This document shows, in pieces, positions 13,385 to 23,800 of a stretch of 64,000 nt of DNA. The position numbers were made by a program, and so were the translations under genes. Source of the stretch: Atriophallophorus winterbourni (taxonomy: Eukaryota; Platyhelminthes; Trematoda; Plagiorchiida; Microphallidae). How positions within the stretch are numbered: the first letter of the stretch is position 1; every line of letters starts with the position of its first letter. The notes under the pieces are model-generated. The model had not been told where the DNA came from, did not search any database, and was given only the letters and a program-made list of their open reading frames with translations. The stretch is taken from assembly GCA_013407085.1 (NCBI GenBank), contig JACCGJ010018281.1, positions 248,001-312,000 of the forward strand, in the 5' to 3' direction.

Positions 13385-15720
13385 GCATTTTACTTCTTTT
13401 CTTTTTACTTCATCTTATTGACTTCGCATGCATTAAGGACAGTTTCATTTTCACGTTTATCACCAATAATTTGAACAGCAATACATAAGTGAACTTAGTT
13501 TTCTTCCATCAAATTGCCTGGATCGAAAATTGAAACTCAGATTTACTGGAATATTATGCTTTATATGACCATTTGATTTTATGCCATGAATCATAAATCC
13601 TGAATCTACCAATCATCTTTAAGCCTCTGTTTCCATTACACCCCCTTCGTGTGATTTCAGCTACCCTGATTGGTTAATTGATTAGCGAATCGGAACGAAG
13701 TTACGATTGATGCCTTAGTTGAAATTGTTTCACCCAATCAGCAGTGACATCTTTAAATGGCTTGCAAATCTTGTGGGATCATCACATATATGGGGTCCGA
13801 TAGCATGAGTATATTTCTGAGGGGAAGAACGGGAATAGAAATTATCGAAATAACAAACTGAACAAGATGGACAAAGATTGTAGTGACCGAGCGGCAGCGA
13901 AAATGGGGACCTATTTGAATCTGGACGATCTGTGTAACGTAAGTTGGTAACAAGTGCCTATCATTTATTTTCAAAGCAACCGAAAACTAAACACTTAGGG
14001 ATTTGTAATTCACACGCTTACAACTGTCTGTGTTGATTATCCCATTGCCCATCGCTTCTATTTAGCTAACAGATTAGGGACATCATAGTGAACTGTTTGA
14101 GAAAATCCAAATAGAGTTGATCGTTTCGTTAAATAAATACAATGCGTATCAATATAATGCAACCAAACAGTCGGTTAACTCCAACTAGTCACTCAGTTCG
14201 AATGCAAATAGTTTGCCACGGACTATCTGTTTAATACATTTGCAATTTATATGATATTCTTCTTCATACACATAAATTGGGTTCAGTGAATTATGCTCAC
14301 GTCTTTCGGCTGCCTACTGATGTTAAAATATTCTTCATTGTACGAGAAGGATCATCCAAGGGCTGTTTATATATTCTTGTTTAATGTTCAGTTTGCCCGC
14401 CGGTTCTAGAGGTATTATCTCTGAGGGCCTAGCAAACCAATAGTTATTCGCTATGAAATAAACACTAAATACGTAAATATCCACGAGTGTGCTTGAGCGG
14501 AGTTCCTTTGTATCTACGTCTTCATCTGGAAGGTGAACTATACATACGACACTTGCCCCAACACCTATGCTTTACCAAACATCTCTTGTGTCCGATAGAT
14601 TTTTTGGTACGTCTGAGACAACCTAAAAATTGCCTTCTCTCTCGAAATAGCAGTGCTGTAAAATGTGTCGCCTTAGCGACTGCTGGAAATAAACGGGAGC
14701 TCGTCAACTGAGGGTGGTTGATGAGAGCCTTGACTGACTAATATAATGTAATTCTATATTAATGCAGGCACATAAAATATATTAACTCGAAACAAAACGG
14801 TCTTTGTGAATTGGAGCTTTCATCGCTACGCAGATGCCCAAGGTATTCATGTACTTAAATTTGCGTCCAACCGACCATATTGATCGAACCCATTCGATTT
14901 ATTTGACTAAAGCAGATTAAGCGTGCAGGGACTGCTCATAGAAATCTGCAGCACTCCGAGCAAATAAAAGCGAAAAAAGGACGCACCTTTGACGAGTTCG
15001 CTTAATTTCGAAGAAATATTTATTAGGGGTTCAATGATTCTAACTCTGCAATGTTTGATATAAAAATTGAACCAAGTGATCTCGTTGCATGAAATGAACT
15101 TTCAAGCCAACTGAACCGGACAAATTTCCACACACTCAAAAAATTGCAGCGTCACTGGGATGACCAGGATAAAAATACTAGAGGGAACTAATGACAGTAA
15201 CAAAGCGTTATCTCGAATACAAGATATTACCATGGTAAGTCAGTTAACACTGCGTTGTCATGCGGCATAGAATTACTGCAAACTTGATCTTTAGAGCAAG
15301 GACATCGTTCGGTAACATTACCGCAACTGAAATGACGACCGATCTAACAAGAGAGAGAAGAGAACAACCCTAGCAACTTCTGGGTTCAGCAGCTCCCCCA
15401 TAAACATCGTCACCGTTGTTGATACACCGTAGATTGTAAGCCATTTACAGTTCTAGTGCTTCATTTGGGTGGTTATATAGTATTTTTTGTAGACATAAAC
15501 CATTATTTTCGGTAGTCCTATTATGTTTATCTTTCAAAGGTGAAAATGTGCTATTGAGATTCCTCAGCTAATGAGAACCGAGTTATTCAAAGTGTATAAC
15601 CCAATCGTGACGATAAATAGCAATACAACAAATCGAGTGGTATAATGTTGGGTTGAGCAAGCATGATTTTATCTTGCATATACCTGCTGTGTGCTATGCA
15701 TCCGTACTTGTCTATTTCAG
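13385..15720. other. Long spacer or intron, no supported gene
   Basis: It is AT-rich with no transposon motif. A strong donor-like gtaagt follows atg near 15235, and an open stretch precedes it from about 15155, so a small exon is possible but unproven. The frame at 14487-14711 has no splice or family support. Confidence 0.35.
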
Positions 15721-16263
15721 CCGCAGGAACCGTCTCGTCCATATCCTCTAGAACGTTTGATGACGACTTGTGATAAATGGATTCGCCTCATAGAAACAGA
15801 AACCGAACGATCACGAAAGTCTCGGCAAAATCGACACCAATCTGATAGCACAGGCGCCATACGATTGCTAGATGTGTCGCCAAGTGAAAGCCAAAGTTTT
15901 ACCTTGGACGGAACTTCGAGGCCACCGAAGCTTCAGTTTACGAACTTCCAAACACCGGCTGTGGAATGTTTCTGTGAAATCTGCTTGAGACTTGAATTAT
16001 TTCGATGGTCGATCCTTCTATTAAAATTGCATTGCCACCAACACGTACTGGAGACAATTGCAACTTTCAATAACATGAAGAATATCTTGGGAAATGATAC
16101 ATCGATCGACATGACCGCTCCCGAGACAAAAACTATACAAACAGACCGTTTGAACGAACAAGAAGCGTTGCCGAGCAGTTCAAGACGTAGGCGGAAACGC
16201 AGTCATCAAGCAGAAGTGACGACGAACGGCATTAAGGCCAACACCATCCCAGAATTCAGCTAA
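15721..16263 (+). CDS. Orphan 3'-terminal exon, unknown protein
   Basis: The open frame is preceded by a good acceptor (cttgtctatttcag, ending at 15720), runs 181 codons to TAA at 16261-16263, and is followed by AATAAA at 16273-16278. The peptide starts PQEPSRPYPLERL. It has a hydrophobic middle segment (LELFRWSILLLKLHC, roughly residues 93-107 of the exon) and ends in a basic nuclear-signal-like cluster (SSRRRRKRSH). No domain was recognised. Nothing in it resembles the surrounding retroelements. Upstream exons must lie further left and were not identified. An ATG inside the upstream intron would only extend the frame artificially, so I start at the acceptor. Confidence 0.5.
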   Translation, partial: PQEPSRPYPLERLMTTCDKWIRLIETETERSRKSRQNRHQSDSTGAIRLLDVSPSESQSFTLDGTSRPPKLQFTNFQTPAVECFCEICLRLELFRWSILLLKLHCHQHVLETIATFNNMKNILGNDTSIDMTAPETKTIQTDRLNEQEALPSSSRRRRKRSHQAEVTTNGIKANTIPEFS

Positions 16264-16278
16264 ACCAACGATAATAAA

Positions 16279-16849
16279 CGGATATTCAAAGTGAACACAA
16301 AGAAGGAGCTCATCTCCAATTTATTTAGACAAATACTATGGCAGATAAGTAACCACAAAAGTGGAATATTTGTACATTGTACAACACGAATTTTGCAGAA
16401 AACTTTCTTATAAATATATAGATAGTTAACTTGTAGTAGAAAATAGCAATTCAGAAATGCCTACTCACGGGAAATGAATCGGATAGCAGAAACGAAATTC
16501 GGCATGGGCTATTTTCGATTAACGATGCTGAGCATGAAACATGAATTCCCTCACAAGTCCACCAGGGCCCATTGACGTTGTGTGCAAAAATATTTTCAGC
16601 GAATATTCCCAAATGTGCACAAGTTGTATTCGTGTTTATTCCTTTCGCTTGGAGGGCATGTGCGTTTACCACTGCTCCTCGTAAACAACAACACACTAAA
16701 ATACTATTTTGCTAGAGAAGCGCGACAAAATAATACGTCGTCATAAATACCAGAAATATAATTTAAAAAAAGAAGTATCCAGGAAAAAGTGAAGAGAAAC
16801 GGAAACCAACAATAGCGAATGACAAACAGTGGCTTTGAGGCTCAAACTT
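16279..16849. other. Spacer, nothing recognised
   Basis: This follows the polyadenylation signal of the upstream exon. No coding block or repeat was identified. Confidence 0.4.
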
Positions 16850-16901
16850 TGTCTACCACTTCTCCACCGTTTCCAGGCATGTGAATCCTGATCGGACCGT
16901 C

Positions 16902-16941
16902 ATTAGCTGATGAGTGCAAACGGCACGAAACCGGCCGGGAA
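16902..16941 (+). ncRNA. Hammerhead ribozyme motif 1, cleavage site mutated
   Basis: CTGATGA lies at 16907-16913 and GAAA at 16927-16930. Stem II is a clean 4-bp GTGC/GCAC helix. The expected GGTC cleavage trinucleotide reads GGCC, so self-cleavage is unlikely. Confidence 0.6.
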
Positions 16942-17135
16942 GTGGGTTTGGTGAAAATGCATGCAAACATGGAGTTTTGGTTTAAGCCCAAGTATTTAAG
17001 CTCATCCGCGTATGTGTGGGTACATTTGATTAAACAGGTTGGTCGTGTCAGCCTTACTCAACAGTGGCATACAAGCGTAACTTATTTACCATTCTTTCAG
17101 TGTTTCAATCGCACGCGGATCCTGATCCTACTGTG

Positions 17136-17175
17136 CCTTCCTGATGAGTCCAAACAGCACGAAACCGGTGGTGTG
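17136..17175 (+). ncRNA. Hammerhead ribozyme motif 2, cleavage site mutated
   Basis: CTGATGA lies at 17141-17147 and GAAA at 17161-17164. Stem II has a mismatch. The cleavage position reads GGTG instead of GGTC, which breaks the NUH rule. Confidence 0.6.
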
Positions 17176-17365
17176 TGTGTTTTGGAGATGCATGTAAATG
17201 AGCTTTTTTATTCAAGGTCATGTGTTCAAACCCAGTCTACATGAGTCGGTCTCATGTGATTGTAGAGGTTGGTCGTACCAACCTTACCCAACAGTGGCAT
17301 ACAAGCGCAACTTGTTTAACATTCTTCCACTGTTTCAATCGCATACGGATACTGATACTAGTGTG

Positions 17366-17405
17366 CCTACCTGATAAGTTCAAATAGCACGAAACCGGTC
17401 GTGGT
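17366..17405 (+). ncRNA. Hammerhead ribozyme motif 3, core mutated
   Basis: The first core box at 17371-17377 reads CTGATAA, a substitution of a catalytic-core G. GAAA at 17391-17394 and GGTC at 17397-17400 are intact, and CCTAC upstream can pair with GTGG downstream as stem I. Confidence 0.6.
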
Positions 17406-17869
17406 GTGTGTGTGTGTGTGATAGAGATGCATGCAAATGAGCTTTTTTATTCAAGGTCATGTGTTCAAACCCAGTCTACATGAGTGGGGGCTCATGTGAT
17501 TGTAGAGGTTGGTCGTACCAACCTTACCCAACAGTGGCATACAGGCGCAACTGCTTTATCAGAGTTTTAATTTTCAGCTTTTTGAAAAATAAAAAATCTT
17601 TTTATATTTAAGGACCACATGACTCATGCTGATGGTGCGTAGGCTATCGAAAGCGTGAAATCAATGGGACAGGCGATTAGCCACTTCCGATTGCTCTCGG
17701 TGTCCATTTTACACTTAAGTTTTGCCAGGAACGAAGGTTGAGCAACATCCCAAATGTCCGCCTTTAGATGACGAAACCAGAAACAGGTGAGGGATTCAGC
17801 TCGCAATACCATCAAATATTGCACAAGGTTGAGGATTAATCACTATTTACCTCAGATTGTTCTAAGTGC

Positions 17870-18320
17870 ATTAGCGATGAGAGCTAATCACGAGCTTTCA
17901 AATGATATACAGAACACCACCTTGCAGCACAACACAAGAGTAGGAAGTGCCCAAAAGGCCGACGACAGCAGAATGATTGCATCCGAACGGTCTGAGCGAC
18001 GATATCCTCTGAAATATGAGAAGACGGAGAACGCCAGCTGCTATCGAAAGGTATGATACTCTTAATGGTCAGTCAAACAAGCCCTGTGTGGTAAAGCTTT
18101 AAATCGTACCGGTTGGCACAAAATCGATTGACAACTCAGATCGAAGAGACAACTGTGACGGACACGTTTCAGGACAGTTTTGTGGTTGTTTGATTTACCT
18201 ATAAAAGATTGGCGTGTGTTGTGTCTGGTGCGTAATAAACGCGTTTGACCAGCCGGTTTTCCCTTGTTTTGTGGGATTCGTGGGCAAACGCGATTAGCGT
18301 TCGACAGGTTGACCTCATGT
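17870..18320 (+). repeat. LTR-like dispersed repeat, copy 1
   Basis: This shares about 350 bases with 20598-20945 and part of its length, inverted, with 19020-19255. It contains a TATA-like cctataaaag near 18198 and AATAAA near 18232, the spacing expected of an LTR-type promoter and polyadenylation region. No flanking coding region was found. Confidence 0.5.
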
Positions 18321-19019
18321 TGCAATGTTCAAGTGGCTATGAAACGCGGTGGGTTACGCGGTTATCGTCGGACTGATAAAACGAAATTGTGTGATGAGAT
18401 GATCGCCAGCTACCACTCGTTGACCTGAAATAATCTGACGTAACATTTCCGACTTAACCCACTCGCTACAATATGGGATATAATCGAAGCCCAGTAACGG
18501 GTGTAATTAGCCAAGTGGAATATTCATTTAATAATCTCTAGTGGTTGATATTAGTAGGTTTGTACAAATAAATAGTGTATCAAGTTTTAAAAAACAGGTT
18601 GGAATCTCACCTGCTATAATGGCTATTGCCACTCACTGGGTATGCGTATCAGAAACCTGAGATTAAAAATTCAAAAAAACTAATCATTTTTAGGAGCTGA
18701 CATTGACACTATCTTATTTGATTATTTTAAAAATATTCCAAGCATTCTATGATGCTGCACTATACCTAGTGTGCCGCTCAAAGGATGTTTATTCATGACT
18801 TTGAAAAAATTGAATTCAACACTGAGTCAAAGGTTTGTAGCAAACGCACCTTGGAACCAGTCGTATTGTAAGGTCCGGGAGAAGGGATTACATCAGACCA
18901 ATCAAGGCCAAACCTTATATTCATTTCTAATGTCCATTACGTGGTCTGCACAGGCTTTGATGACATCTGATGCGACATTACCATGCCAACGTCAGTGCGT
19001 TTCACACCCACTTACCGAT
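18321..19019. other. Spacer, nothing recognised
   Basis: AT-rich, with no gene or known repeat visible. Confidence 0.4.
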
Positions 19020-19255
19020 TGTGTACCAATTCATCCCTGAGGTCAACCTGTCCAAAGCTAACACGTTGACCAACGCATCCCACAACGCAAGAAAATGCCA
19101 ATTAGTTAAACGCGTTCAATACGCGTTTAACCGCAACACTGACCTCAACATGTCTGTCCCGGTTGTCACTTCGATCTGACTTGTCAATCGATTTTATGCC
19201 AACCGGTTCTCTTCAAGCACGCTGGGCTCGTTTGCCCGACCTTGACTAATTGAAT
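19020..19255 (-). repeat. LTR-like dispersed repeat, copy 2, inverted
   Basis: The reverse complement matches copy 1 through gacaaccgggacagacatgtt, the block around ccggttggca, and a terminal block ending aggttgacctca. The TATA-containing middle part differs. Confidence 0.5.
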
Positions 19256-19736
19256 ATCGTTCGATAACGGCAGATGTTGTCCATATCCTCATGCTTTATG
19301 ACACTCGAACTGTTATCATGAAATTCTTCCGAAACCCGAATTATTACGGGTTCGCAATGGTCGTCGTCGGTCGTTTCAGTGCTTCCGGTTCTTGTGCTGT
19401 GCCTGAAGATGGTGCTCTGAATATCATCCGAAAGCCCATGATTAGCAATCGTTGCTAATGATCTTCACACTTCAATAGACCCATAGCTTTACAGCATTAA
19501 TTACTGTGCAACGAGTTAAATGGAAATTGAAAGAAATTTGTATGCGATCGGCCAGAACAGATTTTGGGCAACGTTTCGCATCCTGCAAAAGATTCATCAC
19601 ACCAATGGCATTAGTCGGAACATAGAACATGACTAACACGGCGTGAATTCAGGTTAATCTAGCACAAATGAACGCGATCAAGACCGGTCGACCAGTAAAG
19701 TATTGAATTAGGTGTGACTATGCGTGATTAATACAA
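19256..19736. other. Spacer, nothing firmly recognised
   Basis: This may contain further decayed Penelope-like sequence upstream of the fragment at 19737, but no motif can be read. Confidence 0.35.
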
Positions 19737-19867
19737 AGGTTAAAACTCTCTGTTTGACGCTAGTACTCCTCAAGGATAAGATGACTTCAGCATGCATCAC
19801 GATTACCATCTATAGCATCAAATGTGATGATTGCCCCAGTGTTAACTCAGGGAAAACCTCTAAGTAA
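19737..19867 (+). mobile_element. Penelope-like element fragment (GIY-YIG region start)
   Basis: In one frame the translation runs VKTLCLTLVLLKDKM and then IYSIKCDDCPS, ending at TAA. This is the conserved run before and into the GIY-YIG endonuclease of Penelope-like elements, a basic TL..KDK block followed by IY.I.C..C. A homologous fragment lies at 59398-59650. The reverse transcriptase part is not visible. Confidence 0.5.
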
Positions 19868-20597
19868 CTTCATACCAGAATCGAAGAACCCCGAAAAGAT
19901 GCCAACAGTCAACCAACGTTTAGGAGGGATAATGGATCATTAATTGTTGATTCTGTACGCATTAAATACAGATCACAGCGTCAGTTTAGAAAATCCAGAA
20001 GTGTTAAGACACGATATTGAACCATATGACTAACATCTACATTCGGAGATGATCGAAACTGCTAATGCAAGTGGAGTTGCAGGCAGGGTGGTTAGAGCTC
20101 TCCATAATCTAGTGCCCAATACTGATACGAACGTAAAAAAATTTCAACCATAGCAACGTTAGTCATGCACATTTACGTATATGACACACACAAAACGGCC
20201 ATGACTGGATGTCAGATTAACGTTCATATTAAATAAATCGATCACAGATCCTGGTCTTGTCCAAGCGACCAAACACTCACAGGCGTATTACAACCTCCTT
20301 AGCGGTAGGGTTAAGCACAGGTGATGACCGGAATGCTACTTCCCTATTCTTACTATTACCCCTGGTGTGATGGAGCTTGACCCCATGGCTCTAACAAATC
20401 TTATATATATATATCATTATTATGACTTCATGATCAATCCCAAACATACTCCAATTAGGAGCCAAGCAATGTTCATGAGCAAATGTTCCTATGATGCATA
20501 ACGATACAAAAATTTCCAATTTCGATCTACGAGTATAATTCAAATAGAAAGTTTCGAAGGTTTTTGCTTCAAACCATATTGCGAAGGTGTGAAGTGC
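19868..20597. other. Spacer with a short TA run
   Basis: A short TA run is near 20401-20414. The rest shows no gene or repeat I can support. Confidence 0.35.
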
Positions 20598-20945
20598 ATG
20601 AGCGCTAATCACGAGCTTTCGAATGATGTGCAGAACATTACCATCAGACATAAAACAAGAGCAAGAAGCGCCGAAAAAATCGACTTCTTCGGAAATATGA
20701 GAAGAGGAACAACGTCAGCCGCAATCGAATGATAAGCAATTCGTCAATGTCTGTCAAACGAGCCCTGCGTGGCGAGGGCTTGTAGTGTCCCGGTTGGCAC
20801 GAAATCGACTGACAAATCAGATCGAAGTGACAACCGGGACAGACATGTTGAGGATCACCGTTGTGATTGTTTGTTTGCCTATATAAGATAGGCGTGTGTT
20901 TCTTTATGTGTCTTGTGCGCAATAAACGCCTTTGACGAATTGGCT
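20598..20945 (+). repeat. LTR-like dispersed repeat, copy 3
   Basis: This is similar to copy 1 throughout. It has a TATA-like cctatataag near 20878 and a polyadenylation signal in gcgcaataaacgcc near 20921. It is followed directly by a minus-strand fragment of the hammerhead repeat. Confidence 0.55.
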
Positions 20946-20954
20946 CCTATGGAA

Positions 20955-20990
20955 TAAAAAAGCTCATTTGCATGCATATCCACCATGTGA
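20955..20990 (-). repeat. Fragment of the hammerhead-bearing repeat
   Basis: The reverse complement carries gcatgcaaatgagctttttt, the block just 3' of the ribozyme in the 16.9-17.5 kb array. The ribozyme core itself is missing. Confidence 0.5.
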
Positions 20991-21079
20991 TGGCTCACAT
21001 CGGAGCCATGATTGTCAGAACTCTCAGACAAATAGGCCAGCAAGCTGCATTGGCTATTACATTAGATTTCAGGACAGGC

Positions 21080-23800
21080 AGGTTTTGGCATAGTGCTGAA
21101 TTCACGTGCCGAATCCAGTCTAATCGATTGGATTCATTGCAATAGCAGGATGTGCGCAGTTAGACTAGCCACTAATATTAGACTAAACTCAAAATCTAAT
21201 CAGAGATGCTTGTTTATTGTAGCAACTTATGCCCCGACTAACATCAATTCCGACAACGAGAAGAACGCCTTCTACGACGATCTATATGCTCTTCTGGGAC
21301 GTGCAAAAAGCTTCGATATTGCTGTCTTAGCGGGAGATATGAATGCCAGACTGAGTCGCTTAGATAAATCTGAATCACAATTAGGTGGCATGTTTGGTCT
21401 TGAAGACCAACACACAGATAATGGTGAACGGTTTATACAGTTCTGTGCACAATCTCGATTATTCATTAGCAGCACTTCCTTTCGCCATGAAAGATGTCAA
21501 TGTGCCACATGGCGCTCGCATGATGGAAGCCAGCATCGGCCGAAATCGACAGCATCGCCATAAGTGCTCGCTGGAGAGGTTGCATTGAGGACTGCAGCTG
21601 CTTTTGGAAAACCTGCATAGATTCAGATCATGCTCTTGTGCGATGTAGGTTCTCGTTAAAGTTCTCCGGTACGAAGCTTTCGAATGGGAAACGCAGTGTG
21701 GTTGAAAAATTCTTTCAGCCTGCAGTTCAAAACATCTATAGGACCACTTTGAGTGACTCAGACTCAGTTGTTCAGTGTGCAACTGCCGATGAAAGGCGGA
21801 ACAACATAACAGTGATTATGCGAGCCGCCGCAATAACAGCCTGTGAGACTGCACAATCAACTCAAAAGTCCCGCTGGATTTCACAGCGCTCTATAGAAAC
21901 TCTTCACCAGCGACGCCAAATACCTCATGGTCCTGGACACAATACAGAACGTAGAACCGTGAGGAATGAACCTAAACGGAGCTTAAGACTAGACAGAGAA
22001 AACTGGTGGCTAAATAAGGCCGAACAAATGGAAATAACAAATAATACGAATAACGTGCGAAACCTCTTCTAATTTATTCAATCGACGAGGCCTCCGAAAA
22101 AAAGAGTGAGCGAGACTATCGCTGAAATAGACGGTACTCTTATCACTAATAAGAATCGCCGCCTCTCACGCCTGGCCGAACGTTTTGAAGAACAATTCAG
22201 CTGGTCGCCTGCAACAGAATCATTCTCTCATTTGAAGCAGTGTGATCCTTGGTCGGTTAGCGTAGATCCTCCTAATGATTTAGAAATTAAAGAATGTATC
22301 GAATCCATAAAAACGATTCAAAGCTGCTGACCTCGATGACATACCGCCTGATTTGTTAAAATAAGGTGGTCAAGTCCTAATGAGCACATTAGGCGATCTC
22401 CTCCGTAAAGTGTGGTTGTCAGAATCCGTCCCTCCGAGTTGGGGCGAATCGGTTATCATACCTATAATCAAAAAGGTGTTCGAAGCTCATGCTATAATCA
22501 CCGTGGAATAAGTCTCACTCCCATCATCACGAGATTAATAGCGTCCATGTCTTCGAAGATTAACATTGTTAGGGAATCACAGATCCGAGCGCAGCAAGCT
22601 GGCTTCCGGCCTGATAGAGGCTGTGTCGACCACATTTTTACACTTCGACGGATCTTAGAACTGCGACACACCTATCGACAGCCGACAATAGCCATCTTTT
22701 TAGACTTCAAAGGAGCATTTGATTCAGTCGATCAAAATATCTTTTTAACACCTTGCTGTGCAAAGGCGTTCCGCAAAAGTACGTCAACATACTACGTGCA
22801 CTTTATGCTCATGCATCCGGATGCGGTAGGGTTTACAAAGAACTCTAACCCATATTCCAAACCACAAGTGGCGTCCGACAAGGATATCCGATTTCTCCGT
22901 TTTTGTTCAATTTTGTAATTGATGCCATCATGGAATTATGCAACGAAGGAGCCCCAGCTTTCGGAGTTCACATAATGCCAGGCGGCAGGCTTCTCGACTT
23001 GGACTATGCTGATGACATAGTTCTGCTCTTCGACTCCTACACATGCACAGGCAATACTGAACAAGCTAGCTAGTATTGTGCCCGCATTTGGAATGCGTTT
23101 TGAACCCTCCAAGTGCAGTGTTCTGCTGTAGGACATCGACTTATCAAACAGCACTTTATTACTTGACAATCAGGCGCTTGAAATTGTAGATCGTTTTACG
23201 TATCTCGGTAGTTGTGTCAATAACTCTGCATCATCAGATGACGAGGTCTCGGCACGCATTTCTAAGGCGACCATGGCGTACCGCAATCTAGGTCACCTCT
23301 GGCGTCAGAAAGGACTGTCTCTGCAATGGTAGAGTCTATAAAGCAACCGTTCGGGCTGTTAATGTATGGGTGCGAAACCTGGACCTTACGTAAAGAACAC
23401 ATTCAGCGTCTCCAAGTATTTGACAACCGATGTCCCCACAACATTCTCGGAGTTAGCTGTTACAATCGCATACGCACCGATGCTCCCCCGAAATAAGTTG
23501 TTCGGTAATAATGTTGATAAAGAGAAGCAGATCAACCTGCATAGGTTACGCTGGCTGGGTCACGTTTTACGGACACCGGACTACCGAAACGGATTCATTT
23601 TGCGACGCCAAATCCTGATTGGCGTAAATCTCGTGGGTCCCAAACCGTAACATGGCATAGACAGTTAAAAACCCTTACTAGTAACCTTTCCAAAGTCGGC
23701 GCAGCGCGTCTTCCAGGCTGGTGTCCCCACGATCAGATATCGCAATGGCTAGTTACACTTCAGGATATGTACTGAAACCGTGTTCAATGGCGGTCTTGCA
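21080..23800 (+). mobile_element. RTE-like LINE, decayed
   Basis: The endonuclease lies at about 21093-21560: VATYAPTNINSDNEK, then VLAGDMNARL, then LEDQHTDNGERFI. A linker covers 21640-22330. The RT lies at 22412-23200, with RAQQAGFRPDRGCVDH, IFLDFKGAFDSVDQ and, near 23000, the catalytic LDYADDIVLL. The C-terminal part (23200-23780) contains LRWLGHVLRTP. Several frameshifts and stops break the frame. This copy belongs with the other RTE-like LINEs at 43.1-45.8 kb. Confidence 0.82.

Larger units (their letters stand above)
16850..17555 (+). repeat. Tandem array of about 230-bp hammerhead-bearing units (retrozyme-like)
   Basis: Three consecutive units each carry a hammerhead motif at the same place. 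The CTGATGA boxes (CTGATAA in the third unit) start at 16907, 17141 and 17371, giving periods of 234 and 230 bases. A fourth unit begins near 17525 and breaks off at about 17555. Shared blocks outside the ribozyme include accaaccttacccaacagtgg, gtgttcaaacccagtctac and gcatgcaaatgagctttttt. The first unit is the most diverged. Animal retrozymes and the schistosome Sm-alpha satellite have this design of short tandem units with a type I hammerhead. Assignment to either family is inference. Confidence 0.8.

Noticed and set aside
14487..14711. 74-codon open frame
   Set aside because: Both strands are open here, no motif or splice border was found, and chance is likely.
15155..15237. Short open stretch ending atg before gtaagt
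   Set aside because: The donor is strong, but two different frames look equally plausible and no partner exon joins it to 15721 with a recognisable product.
16942..17244. 100-codon open frame
   Set aside because: It runs through the tandem hammerhead units and reflects their sequence, not a gene.
16850..17555. CRISPR-like array
   Set aside because: The repeats are about 230 bp, directly tandem and without spacers, in a spliced eukaryotic genome.
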